Source of the DNA: Paracoccus sp. M683
GTDB lineage: Bacteria; Pseudomonadota; Alphaproteobacteria; Rhodobacterales; Rhodobacteraceae
DNA length: 64,000 nucleotides
Direction: 5' to 3'
Assembly (NCBI RefSeq): GCF_007096355.1
Contig: NZ_VKDF01000001.1
Location: forward strand, 462,871 to 526,870
Below are positions 30,095 to 38,352 of this stretch, piece after piece (within the stretch, counting starts at the first letter, position 1; each line of letters begins with the position of its first letter). The notes below the pieces were generated by a model. It was given only the letters and a program-made list of their open reading frames with translations. It did no database searches and had not been told where the DNA came from. The position numbers and the translations under genes were made by a program.

Positions 30095-31501
30095 CTATTT
30101 CCAGATTTCGGCATTCACACCCGTTGCGATTTTCGGGTGTTCGGCAACATGGAACTTGGGCTCTTTGCCCTGTTTCCGCTGCGCCAGATAGTCGCGCGTG
30201 ATATAGGTGATGGTGCCCGACAACAGCACGATGGCGATCAGGTTGATCGTGGCCATCAGCCCCATGCTGGCATCGGCAAAGTTGAACACCGTCGCAACCG
30301 TCTGGATCGCGCCCCAGACGACCATCGCCAGCGCCACGACCCGCAGCGCCATGATGCCGGCCGTGCCGCCGCCCAGATAGACGACCGCATTTTCGGCATA
30401 GGAGTAATTCCCGATGATCGAGGTGAAGGCGAAGAAGAAGATCGCCACCGCCACTAAAACATGCCCGAAGCTGCCAAAGTGATCCGACAGCGCCGCCTGC
30501 GTCAGCGCCACACCGGTCAGTTCCGAGGACGGCATGACGTCAGCCAGCAGGATCATCACCGCCGTGGCCGAGCAGACGAGGATCGTGTCGATGAACACGC
30601 CAAGCGCCTGCACGAAGCCCTGCGAGGACGGATGATGCGGGTTGGGCACCGCCACGGCCGCGATATTGGGCGCAGACCCCATCCCGGCCTCGTTCGAGAA
30701 CAGCCCGCGCTTGATCCCGTTCAGCGCAGCGGCGGCAACGCTGCCGGCAACGCCGCCCACGGCCTCTTGCAGGCCGAAGGCCGATTTGACGATGCCGATC
30801 AGGATGCCCGGCACATGGCCGATATTCATGATCATCACGGTGATCGCGGCCAGCAGATAGATCCCGGCCATCAGCGGCACGACCTTTTCGGCCACGCGGG
30901 CGATCTGCGGAATGCCGCCAAAGATGATCACCGCCGTCAGCGCCGCGACGGCAACGCCGACGATGGCCTTGTTGATGCCAAACGCCCCCGAGACCGCCTC
31001 GGCGATCGAATTGGCCTGCACCGCGTTGAACACCAGTCCGAACGAGATGATCAGCGCGACCGAGAAAATCGCGGCCAGCCAGGGCTGCTTCAACCCGTTG
31101 GCGATGTAATAGGCCGGGCCGCCGCGATACATGCCGCCGGGGCCATGCACCTTGTACAGCTGCGCCAGCGCCGATTCCGCATAGGCCGTGGCCATGCCGA
31201 CCAGCGCCACCATCCACATCCAGAAGATCGCACCCGGCCCGCCAAGGGTCAGCGCCACGGCGACGCCGGCGATATTTCCCGTGCCGACGCGGCTGGCCAG
31301 CGACACTGTCAGCGCCTGAAAGGGCGAGATCCCGTCACGGTCGGTCTTGTCCGATCCGGTGACACAGCGCCACATCTCTCGAAAATGGACGAATTGGATG
31401 AAGCGCAGGCGAATGGTGAAATACACCCCAACGGCCAGCAGGCCATAGATCAGGATATAGCCCCAGAAAATACTGTTCAGAAAGTCGATGACGGCGTTCA
31501 T
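30095..31501 (-). CDS. AGCS-family sodium:amino acid symporter
   Basis: A 468-residue polytopic inner-membrane protein of the alanine or glycine:cation symporter family, taking up alanine or glycine with Na+ or H+. Family features are GYILIYGLLAVGVYFTIRLRFIQ at the N-terminus, VSLASRVGTGNIAGVAVALTLGGPGAIFWMW at about 67-97, GGMYRGGPAYYI, GLFSNEAGMGSAPNIAA at about 262-278 and FFFAFTSIIGNYSYAE. Around ten or eleven membrane segments can be seen. Single gene with its own terminator; it lies between pheS and the P450 gene. Exact substrate is not predictable. Confidence 0.93.
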   Translation of the reverse strand: MNAVIDFLNSIFWGYILIYGLLAVGVYFTIRLRFIQFVHFREMWRCVTGSDKTDRDGISPFQALTVSLASRVGTGNIAGVAVALTLGGPGAIFWMWMVALVGMATAYAESALAQLYKVHGPGGMYRGGPAYYIANGLKQPWLAAIFSVALIISFGLVFNAVQANSIAEAVSGAFGINKAIVGVAVAALTAVIIFGGIPQIARVAEKVVPLMAGIYLLAAITVMIMNIGHVPGILIGIVKSAFGLQEAVGGVAGSVAAAALNGIKRGLFSNEAGMGSAPNIAAVAVPNPHHPSSQGFVQALGVFIDTILVCSATAVMILLADVMPSSELTGVALTQAALSDHFGSFGHVLVAVAIFFFAFTSIIGNYSYAENAVVYLGGGTAGIMALRVVALAMVVWGAIQTVATVFNFADASMGLMATINLIAIVLLSGTITYITRDYLAQRKQGKEPKFHVAEHPKIATGVNAEIWK

Positions 31502-31627
31502 GGCGTTGTTCCTTCTGCCCCCGTCACCCGAGTGTGTAACAGACCCGTGACCACCGCAAGAGCAGAGCCACCGGCATCGCCGCGCCCGTCACGGCTGCAC
31601 CAGACTGTGGTCGCCGTGCATATGGCC

Positions 31628-33001
31628 TTACCGGGGCGTCACTTTCAGCCACACACCGCCATGCGGGCGCAGCGTCAGGATCATGCGCGGCTCGGGCCGG
31701 CGGTCGGTGACAATCTGGAACCGGAAACGCGACAGCAGCGTGGACAGGATGATGACCGCCTCTTGCGTGGCAAAGCTGGCACCGATGCAGATGCGAGGGC
31801 CGGCGCCGAAGGGCAGAAAGGCGAAACGGTCCGGCGGCGTCAGAAACCGGTCGGGGCGGAAGGAATCCGGTTCGTCCCACAGCAGATGATGCCGGTGCAG
31901 GGCATAGATGGGCAGCATCACCGTATCGCCCGGCCGGATCTCGCGGCCGCAAAGCTGGTCATGGGTCAGCGCCGTGCGCGACAGGAAGGCGGCGGGCGGA
32001 TACAGCCGCAGCGCCTCGTCCACGACGCGGGTGACGAAGGGCAGCCGGGGCATGTCCGCCACAGTCGCGCCGCGCCCGTGCAGAACCGATTGCGCCTCGT
32101 CGGCAGCGCGATCCTGGACGGTGGGGTCGAAGGCGCACAGATACAGCGCCCAGGCCAGGGTCAGCGCGGTCGTCTCGTGCCCGGCGACGATGAAGGTCAG
32201 CAGGTTGTCGCGCAATTCCTCGCGGGTCATGCTGCGCCGGGTCTCGGGGTCCTGGGCGTCCAGCAGCAGATCCAGCAGATCGGGCGTGCCATGTTTCTGG
32301 CCAGCAGCGGCGCGGGCGGCGATGGCCTGATCGGCCAGCCGCTTCATCCGGCGCAGGCTGGTCCCGGCAATGACGCGGCCGGGGCGCGGCACCCATCCCG
32401 GCAGACCCAGCACATCCAGCACCGACACCCTGGCGGCCTGGGCGATATAGGCGTCCATCGCCTTGTGCACCATGTCGCGGTCAAACCCGCCATGGCCCGA
32501 AAACGTGACATCCGAGATCACCTCGAATGCCGCAGTCACGGTCTCGGTCAGGATATTCACCGGCCCGGTCGCCGCCGCCATGCGCCGGGACGAGGCCTCG
32601 GCGGCCGAGGTCATCACCGGGGCCAGCGCAGTCACGTGACGATGCGAAAAGGCCGGGGCGGCGGCGCGGCGCTGCCAGCGCCAATGCGCGCCTTCGGCCA
32701 CGAACAGGCTGTCCCCGATCGCCGGCTTCAGGATCAGCTTGGTCACATCCGATTTGGGATAATCGTCCAGCTTTTCCAGCAACACCCGGCGCAGGGCATC
32801 GGGGTCCATCACCATATGCCAGCGCACCCCGACCTTGCCTGAAACCATAGGCTGCCGCAGGGCCAGTTCCGGGATCAGTTCCAGCACGTTCCGTCGCGCG
32901 GTCATGGCGCTGGCAAAGATGCCCATCGGCCGACGGGCAAGCGCCACGCGCGGCGGCAAACCCGCGTCCGAAGGGGATGCCCGGTCGGCTTTTGCGTTCA
33001 T
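31628..33001 (-). CDS. Cytochrome P450
   Basis: A 457-residue heme-thiolate monooxygenase. The I-helix oxygen-binding motif AGHETT, the K-helix ExxR in DEALRLYPPA, the PDSFRPDRFL meander and the heme loop FGAGPRICIG with Cys405 as axial ligand are all present. No membrane anchor is seen. The ATG at 33001 is preferred because AGGA lies at a proper distance; ATG 33010 is an alternative. The PPAAFLSRTAL region and length resemble CYP families acting on fatty acids or sterols, but substrate is unknown. No ferredoxin or reductase gene is adjacent. Confidence 0.93.
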   Translation of the reverse strand: MNAKADRASPSDAGLPPRVALARRPMGIFASAMTARRNVLELIPELALRQPMVSGKVGVRWHMVMDPDALRRVLLEKLDDYPKSDVTKLILKPAIGDSLFVAEGAHWRWQRRAAAPAFSHRHVTALAPVMTSAAEASSRRMAAATGPVNILTETVTAAFEVISDVTFSGHGGFDRDMVHKAMDAYIAQAARVSVLDVLGLPGWVPRPGRVIAGTSLRRMKRLADQAIAARAAAGQKHGTPDLLDLLLDAQDPETRRSMTREELRDNLLTFIVAGHETTALTLAWALYLCAFDPTVQDRAADEAQSVLHGRGATVADMPRLPFVTRVVDEALRLYPPAAFLSRTALTHDQLCGREIRPGDTVMLPIYALHRHHLLWDEPDSFRPDRFLTPPDRFAFLPFGAGPRICIGASFATQEAVIILSTLLSRFRFQIVTDRRPEPRMILTLRPHGGVWLKVTPR

Positions 33002-33252
33002 GTCAATCATCCTGGCTGCCGGGGCGATCCGGCAAGGCGGGGCGAAACGCGCGGCCCGGATCAACTGCCCTCAACATGATCAGCCGCATCGCACAGCGCA
33101 AGCTGTCAGCCATGGCGGGATCAACAAAAAACCGGTCTCGACGGGTCGTGACGGTCTGCTTTACGGCTTTTTCGGACCTTCGCTTGACATGATCCGACGA
33201 CTGTTTTGATTGGTGCGGATTGGCTGCGCCGTTTTGCAGGCGATGCTCGGCC

Positions 33253-33613
33253 ATGTTCAGTCTGGACCACCTTACCGTCATAGCGCCAACTTTGCGCGAA
33301 GGCGTTCAGCATGTTGAAGACTGCCTGGGTATCGCTGTCCCCTTCGGCACCCGTCACGCCTATATGGCCACACATAACCGTCGGCTTCAGCTTGGTGACA
33401 ATGTCTATCTGGAAATCGTTGCCCTCGGCCCTGACGGGGTCGATCCGGGGCGCGCGCCTTTCCGGTTTTACGCTGCTGCACCCCCAGCCAGAGAGGATCA
33501 GCCCCATTTATCGGGAAATGGCAATTGATCGGCCACCTGACATCCTGCCCGGTCACAGCTTCCACGATGCGGCCACAATCGAAACGCCGGGCGGAACGCG
33601 GCAGCTTTGGTGA
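33253..33613 (+). pseudogene. VOC/glyoxalase-like gene with internal deletion
   Basis: The first frame from ATG 33253 encodes the start of a glyoxalase-3-like VOC protein (LDHLTVIAPTLREGVQHVEDCLGIAVPFGTRH and THNRRLQLGDNVYLEIVAL) up to about 33465. The typical C-terminal end of the same family (FTLLHPQPERISPIYREMAIDRPP and ATIETPGGTRQL) follows at once, but in the +1 frame, ending at 33613. The family is usually about 220 residues, so some 100 residues are missing and the ends no longer share a frame. This reads as an internal deletion in a once complete gene. The flanking bases 33002-33252 hold nothing recognised. Confidence 0.75.
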
Positions 33614-33678
33614 ACCGATATCGGTGCGTTCGCCCCGTGGCGAAGCTGACCAACACGACCGGCGGACAGCACAAGAAA

Positions 33679-33706
33679 AAAGGCCCGTCCAAGCGGGCGG
33701 GCCTTT
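33679..33706 (-). terminator. Terminator of rpmI-rplT
   Basis: On the minus strand AAAGGCCCG (33706-33698) pairs with CGGGCCTTT (33687-33679) around a ten-base loop, running into TTTC. It begins 23 bases after the rplT stop codon. Confidence 0.88.
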
Positions 33707-33728
33707 CGCGATGACTGTCCCTGAAAGA

Positions 33729-34088
33729 TCAGGCGGCGGCTTTCGCCTTTTCCACGATGGCGGTGAACGCCTCGGGCTCGTGGACGGCCAGATCGGCCAG
33801 AACCTTGCGGTCAACCTCGATCCCGGCTTTCGCCAGCAGGTTGATGAACCGCGAATAGGTCATTTCGGCATCCACCGCGCGGACGGCGGCGTTGATGCGC
33901 TGAATCCACAGCGCGCGGAAGTTGCGCTTGCGGTTCTTGCGGTCGCGGGTGGCATACTGGTTCGCCTTGTCCACAGCCTGCGTGGCGGTGCGGAAGTTGC
34001 GCGAACGGTTGCCATAGTAACCCTTTGCCGCGTCAAGAACCTTCTTGTGGCGGGCGTGGGTCACCTTGCCGGATTTAACTCGTGCCAT
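33729..34088 (-). CDS. rplT: 50S ribosomal protein L20
   Basis: The 119-residue L20 binds 23S rRNA early in large-subunit assembly. The N-terminus [67 protein letters not shown] is the highly conserved basic tail and globular domain. It follows rpmI by 15 bases and ends at a clear terminator. The infC gene often found ahead of rpmI is absent, and pheS, which often follows, has been displaced by about 3.8 kb. Confidence 0.98.
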   Translation of the reverse strand: MARVKSGKVTHARHKKVLDAAKGYYGNRSRNFRTATQAVDKANQYATRDRKNRKRNFRALWIQRINAAVRAVDAEMTYSRFINLLAKAGIEVDRKVLADLAVHEPEAFTAIVEKAKAAA

Positions 34089-34103
34089 GTGTCAGTCCTC
34101 GGA

Positions 34104-34304
34104 TCAGCGGTTATAGGGCATGTATTTCTTGACGATCTTGGCGTCAGCGTCCGACAGGACGGTGGTGCCGCGCGCGTCACGGATGAATTTCGTGGTGCGC
34201 TTGATCATCCCGTGGCGCTTGCCGGCCTGAGCTGACTTCACCTTGCCCGAGGCAGTCATCGAGAACCGCTTTTTCGCGGCCGATTTGGTCTTCATCTTCG
34301 GCAT
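34104..34304 (-). CDS. rpmI: 50S ribosomal protein L35
   Basis: A 66-residue basic ribosomal protein with the typical [32 protein letters not shown] opening and KYMPYNR end. It is co-transcribed with rplT 15 bases downstream. GAGGAGACGAAA precedes the ATG, giving a strong ribosome site. Confidence 0.97.
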   Translation of the reverse strand: MPKMKTKSAAKKRFSMTASGKVKSAQAGKRHGMIKRTTKFIRDARGTTVLSDADAKIVKKYMPYNR

Positions 34305-34413
34305 TTTCGTCTCCTCTAACGGTCAGAGTGAACGCGCGACTCGGCAATGCCAATCAGCCGGCCACGCGGGTAGAAGCGCGCCCTATACGGGGGCGCCGGT
34401 TGGATTGCAAGCC

Positions 34414-34650
34414 CTACTGGGTCGCAGCGGGCGCTGGCGCCGGCACAAAGGTCCGACCCCAGGCATCAGGAATATCCTGCGCCTGAAACGGCCCTTCCTT
34501 CAGATAGGCGCCGGCGAACATCGCGACAATTCCCAAAAGCAACAGGATCGCCGCCGCGCGGGGCGGTTCCGTCCGCAAAAGCTGGACCACGGCGACGACA
34601 AGGGACAGCGCGCATAGTGCGGCACCGCCCAGCAGCAGAAGATCAGTCAT
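34414..34650 (-). CDS. Small predicted membrane protein
   Basis: A 78-residue protein with two hydrophobic helices (about residues 4-24 and 32-50) and a hydrophilic Pro/Ala-rich C-terminal tail ending in PAPAPAATQ. No family is recognised. It starts 33 bases after the pyk stop on the same strand, so it may be co-transcribed with pyk, and lies ahead of rpmI with 109 bases between. Its codon use looks like the surrounding genes. Confidence 0.7.
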   Translation of the reverse strand: MTDLLLLGGAALCALSLVVAVVQLLRTEPPRAAAILLLLGIVAMFAGAYLKEGPFQAQDIPDAWGRTFVPAPAPAATQ

Positions 34651-34683
34651 GTCAATGACCCGGTTATTTCCATTCCAGACGGG

Positions 34684-36129
34684 TTATTCTGGATCGGTGC
34701 TATAGATCAAGCGCTCATCACAAGGGGCGATGCGCAGGATGTTCGTGGTGCCCGGCACGTTGAACGGCACACCGGCCATGACCACGATCTGCCTCGTCTC
34801 ATCGGCAAAGCCGCCATCGCGGGCCGCGCGGGCCGAATGGACCACCGCCTCTTTGAAGCGATTCAGCCGTGGCGTCATCACGCAATGGGTGCCCCAGGTC
34901 AGGCACAGGCGGCGCAGAACCGTTTCCACCGGCGTCATCGCCAGAATCGGCACGCGCGGGCGTTCGCGCGCGACCAGGCTGACCGTGGTGCCCGACTGGC
35001 TGAAGGCGCAGATCGCGGCAATATCCGTGGTCTCGGCGATCTCGCGCGCGGCGGTGACGATCCCATCGGCGACCGAGTGGCGTTTGACATGGCGCGTGGC
35101 CTCGATCATCTCGCGATAGTTCGGGTCGCTTTCGACCGAGCGGGCGACGCTGTCCATCGTCGTCACCGCCTCGACCGGGAAATCGCCTGCCGCACTTTCG
35201 GCCGACAACATCACCGCATCGGTGCCTTCATAGATGGCGGTGGCCACGTCGCTGACCTCGGCGCGGGTGGGCACGGGGCTTTCGATCATGGATTCCAGCA
35301 TCTGCGTGGCCACGATCACCGGCTTGCCGGCGGTGCGGCAGGCCCGCACAAGACGCTTCTGGATCGGCGGCACGGCATGGGCCGGCAGTTCCACACCCAG
35401 ATCGCCACGCGCCACCATCACCCCGTCAGACACTGCCAGAATGCTGTCAAAGGCGCGCACGGCGGCCGGCTTTTCGATCTTGGACAGAACGGCGGCGCGG
35501 CCCTTGGCCAGCAGCTTGGCCTCTTCCACGTCCTCGGCGCGCTGGACAAAGGACAGCGCCAGCCAGTCGACGCCCATTGCGCAGGCAAATTCCAGATCGG
35601 CCTTGTCCTTCTGCGACAGCGCGGCCAGCGGCAGCACCACATCGGGCACGTTCACGCCCTTGCGGTCGGAAATCTCGCCCCCCGCCGTCACGATGCAATC
35701 GGCGAAATCCTTGCCGTGATCTTCCACGCGCAGCCGGATCTTGCCGTCATTGACCAGTAGTTCAGACCCTTTCTGAAGCGCCGCGAAGATTTCCGGGTGC
35801 GGCAGCTGGACGCGGTTCGCATCGCCCTTGACGTCATTCAGGTCAAAGCGGAAATGCTGGCCATTCACCAGTTCGTGCGGGCCATTGGCGAATTGCCCGA
35901 CCCGCAGCTTGGGCCCCTGAAGGTCGGCCAGAATGGCGATCGGCCGGCCGGTATCGGCCTCGATCTTGCGGATGGTCGCATGGCGGGCGCGGTGATCGTC
36001 ATGGCTGCCATGGCTCATGTTCAGGCGGAACACGTCGGCCCCTGCCTCGAACAGCTTGCGGATCATCGCCTCGTCGCTGGAGGCTGGACCCAGGGTCGCC
36101 ACGATCTTGACCTTGCGGTGCCGTCTCAT
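34684..36129 (-). CDS. pyk: Pyruvate kinase
   Basis: Pyruvate kinase makes ATP and pyruvate from phosphoenolpyruvate at the end of glycolysis. The 481-residue protein opens with RRHRKVKIVATLGPASSDEAMIRKLFEAGADVFRLNMSHGSH and has ILADLQGPKLRVG, the active-site segment LSKIEKPAAV, MVARGDLGVELP with the metal-binding residues, TQMLESMIESPVPTRAEVSDVATAI and the C-terminal allosteric-type domain. GGAGG placed nine bases before the ATG at 36129 supports that start over the ATG six bases upstream. A small membrane protein gene follows. Confidence 0.97.
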   Translation of the reverse strand: MRRHRKVKIVATLGPASSDEAMIRKLFEAGADVFRLNMSHGSHDDHRARHATIRKIEADTGRPIAILADLQGPKLRVGQFANGPHELVNGQHFRFDLNDVKGDANRVQLPHPEIFAALQKGSELLVNDGKIRLRVEDHGKDFADCIVTAGGEISDRKGVNVPDVVLPLAALSQKDKADLEFACAMGVDWLALSFVQRAEDVEEAKLLAKGRAAVLSKIEKPAAVRAFDSILAVSDGVMVARGDLGVELPAHAVPPIQKRLVRACRTAGKPVIVATQMLESMIESPVPTRAEVSDVATAIYEGTDAVMLSAESAAGDFPVEAVTTMDSVARSVESDPNYREMIEATRHVKRHSVADGIVTAAREIAETTDIAAICAFSQSGTTVSLVARERPRVPILAMTPVETVLRRLCLTWGTHCVMTPRLNRFKEAVVHSARAARDGGFADETRQIVVMAGVPFNVPGTTNILRIAPCDERLIYSTDPE

Positions 36130-36241
36130 CTGCATTGGCCTCCTTCATGTTTGCGCTACCTATGCCCCAAGCGGGACGCTGCGGCAACTGGCACTTGTCA
36201 CGCAAGTTGAATAAACCCGCAGATGGGGCAGAGTTGACACG

Positions 36242-36982
36242 ATGACTGATAAAGCTTTCACGACAATTGGCGAAGATCGGCCTTCGCGCTGGCTGATCAC
36301 CTGCGATCACGCGACCAATCGCGTGCCCGACTGGGTGGGTGGCGGCGATCTGGGAATCGCCCCCGAAGATATGGGCCGCCACATCGCCTATGATGTCGGG
36401 GCTGCCGGGCTGACGCGCGCTTTGGCGGAACGGCTGGATGCGCCGGCGATCCTGTCGGATTTCTCGCGGCTGGTGATCGACCCGAACCGGGGCGAGGACG
36501 ACCCGACCCTGCTGATGCGGCTTTATGACGGCACCATCATCCCCGCCAACCGCCATGCCGATGCGGCCGAGCGTCAGCGCCGGATCGAGCGCCTGTATCG
36601 CCCCTATCACGACGCCTATGAGGCGCTGGCGGCGCGGCGCCCCGATACCGCCATCTGCGCCATGCACAGCTTTACCCCCCAGCTTCGCGGCCGCGCCCCG
36701 CGCCCTTGGGAGGTCGCGATCCTGTATCCATGGGATGACGACCGGCTGGCCAAGCCGATGGTCGAGGCCTGCCGTCAGATGGGCTGGATCACCGGCGACA
36801 ACCAACCTTACAGCGGCAAGTTGCAGGGCGATTCGGTCGATCGCCACAGCCTGCAAATGAACCGCCCCCATTTGTTGATCGAGCTGCGCAACGACCTGAT
36901 CGCCGATCCCGCGGGCCAACAGCTTTGGGCCGACAGGCTGGCCCCGGTGATCCAGCGCGTGCTGGCCGAATCGGGCCTTTAA
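36242..36982 (+). CDS. N-formylglutamate amidohydrolase family protein
   Basis: A 246-residue zinc hydrolase of the N-formylglutamate amidohydrolase (FGase) family. It has LITCDHATNRVPDW (metal-binding Asp/His), DVGAAGLTRALAERLDAPAILSDFSRLVIDPNR, AICAMHSFTPQL with the second His, and PYSGKL with a late HSLQMNRPHLLIELRNDLI. Family members cleave N-formyl or related amide bonds in amino acid breakdown; no histidine-utilisation genes are nearby, so the substrate is open. It is divergent from pyk with 112 bases between and converges with the BKACE gene, their stop codons overlapping. Confidence 0.85.
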   Translation: MTDKAFTTIGEDRPSRWLITCDHATNRVPDWVGGGDLGIAPEDMGRHIAYDVGAAGLTRALAERLDAPAILSDFSRLVIDPNRGEDDPTLLMRLYDGTIIPANRHADAAERQRRIERLYRPYHDAYEALAARRPDTAICAMHSFTPQLRGRAPRPWEVAILYPWDDDRLAKPMVEACRQMGWITGDNQPYSGKLQGDSVDRHSLQMNRPHLLIELRNDLIADPAGQQLWADRLAPVIQRVLAESGL

Positions 36983-37911
36983 AACGCCACCTGATCGGCG
37001 CCTTTCAGCGACAGGATGTCGCGTGCCTCGTCAGGGGTGGCGATCTCCAGACCCAACCCCTCGATGATCTGGCGGACCTGCCGCACCTGCTGGGCATTGC
37101 TTTCGGCCAGCTTGCCCGGCCCGGCCCACAGCGAATCCTCCAGCCCGACACGGACATGGCCGCCCATGGCCGCAGCCATGGCGGCGATGGGCATCTGGTT
37201 CCGCCCGGCGCCCAGAACCGACCAGCGATACTGATCGCCAAACAGCCGGTCGGCGGTGCGCTTCATGTGCATCACGTCCTCGGGATGGGCGCCGATCCCA
37301 CCCAAAAGGCCAAAGACCGTCTGGATGAACAGCGGCCCCCGGACCAGCCCGGCATCGTGGAAGTGCTTCAGATTATACAGATGCGCGCTGTCATAGCATT
37401 CGAACTCGAACCGGGTGCCATTGGCGCCAAGCGTGGCCAGGATATGTTCGATATCGGCAAAGCTGTTGCGAAAGATGATGTCCTTATTGGCCAGATAGTC
37501 GCGTTCCCACGGGTATTTCAGCTGGCTTTCGAACCGGCCAAGCATCGGGAACAGGCCGAAATTCATCGTGCCCATGTTCAACGAGGCGACCTCGGGCTGC
37601 CAGGTGGCGGCGGGGCTGATGCGTTCCTCGATGGTCATGGTGGGGGCGCCGCCGGTCGTGATGTTGACCACGCAATCGCTGCGCTGCTTGATCAGTTGCA
37701 GGAAGGGCCTGAAGGCCTGCGGTGTCTGGTCGGGCCGGCCATCCTGCGGGTTGCGGGCATGCAGATGCACGATCGCGGCGCCGGCCTCGGCCGCGCCGAT
37801 GGCGGCATCGGCGATCTGCTGGGCCGTCACCGGCAGATGCGGCGACATCGACGGCGTATGGATCGAGCCGGTAACGGCGCAGGTGATGATCGTCTTGCCT
37901 TTGGGTGCCAT
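36979..37911 (-). CDS. BKACE-family beta-keto acid cleavage enzyme (DUF849)
   Basis: A 310-residue TIM-barrel enzyme of the BKACE family (3-keto-5-aminohexanoate cleavage enzyme type), which condenses a beta-keto acid with acetyl-CoA to give acetoacetate and a new CoA ester. Visible are IITCAVTGSIHTPSMSPHLPVT, the metal ligands in AAIVHLHAR, ITTGGAP, LNMGTMNFG and VRVGLEDSLWAGPGKLAESNAQQV near the C-terminus. Substrate range in the family is broad. It is a single gene; its 3' end overlaps the convergent amidohydrolase gene by four bases. Confidence 0.9.
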   Translation of the reverse strand: MAPKGKTIITCAVTGSIHTPSMSPHLPVTAQQIADAAIGAAEAGAAIVHLHARNPQDGRPDQTPQAFRPFLQLIKQRSDCVVNITTGGAPTMTIEERISPAATWQPEVASLNMGTMNFGLFPMLGRFESQLKYPWERDYLANKDIIFRNSFADIEHILATLGANGTRFEFECYDSAHLYNLKHFHDAGLVRGPLFIQTVFGLLGGIGAHPEDVMHMKRTADRLFGDQYRWSVLGAGRNQMPIAAMAAAMGGHVRVGLEDSLWAGPGKLAESNAQQVRQVRQIIEGLGLEIATPDEARDILSLKGADQVAF

Positions 37912-37959
37912 GGTTGCGGTTCCTTAATCTAGCCGCCAGCGCGGCTTGTCGCGGACGGA

Positions 37960-38352
37960 TCAGCGCAGGACGGGCGGATGCGGCTGCTGCTGCGGCTGCG
38001 CGTCATCCAGTCGCAGGGTCAGCCCGTCGCGATTGAAGAAAACCCCCTCGCGGATCAGCGTCCGGTCGCCACGCAGGGCGCGCATCAGCGCATCCAGCCG
38101 CTCGGCCGCCAGCTTGTCGCCCACCAACCCGTCACGATCGGCGCGAAATAGCGCGACGGCATCCCAATCTGCCCCCGAGCCGTCGAAGTAGGCCGCCATT
38201 TCGGCCCAGCCCATCTCGTCCCCGATCACATGCAGATGCGCCGATTTCAGCAGGTCGATGCGCCCGCCCCGCGCAGCGACCAGCACGATAAGCATGGTGA
38301 AGCCGTCGGTCTCGGCAAAGGTCCTGGCCAGCCAATCGTCAAAATCAGTCAT
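37960..38352 (-). CDS. Unknown protein coupled to the sel operon
   Basis: A 130-residue soluble protein with no recognised family. It has a mixed alpha/beta pattern (DWLARTFAETDGFTMLIVLVAARGGRIDLLKSAHLHVIGDEMGWAEMAAYFDGSG), a positively charged middle, and a Pro/Gln-rich end (QPQQQPHPPVLR). Its ATG (38352-38350) overlaps the end of the selB frame (TGA at 38347-38345), the same coupling seen across the operon, and the tRNA-Sec gene lies only 20 bases upstream. Position suggests a part in selenium or formate metabolism, but nothing in the sequence proves it. Confidence 0.75.
   Translation of the reverse strand: MTDFDDWLARTFAETDGFTMLIVLVAARGGRIDLLKSAHLHVIGDEMGWAEMAAYFDGSGADWDAVALFRADRDGLVGDKLAAERLDALMRALRGDRTLIREGVFFNRDGLTLRLDDAQPQQQPHPPVLR

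Noticed and set aside
31502..31627. Glycine riboswitch ahead of the AGCS symporter
   Set aside because: No conserved glycine aptamer core could be found in the 126-base leader.
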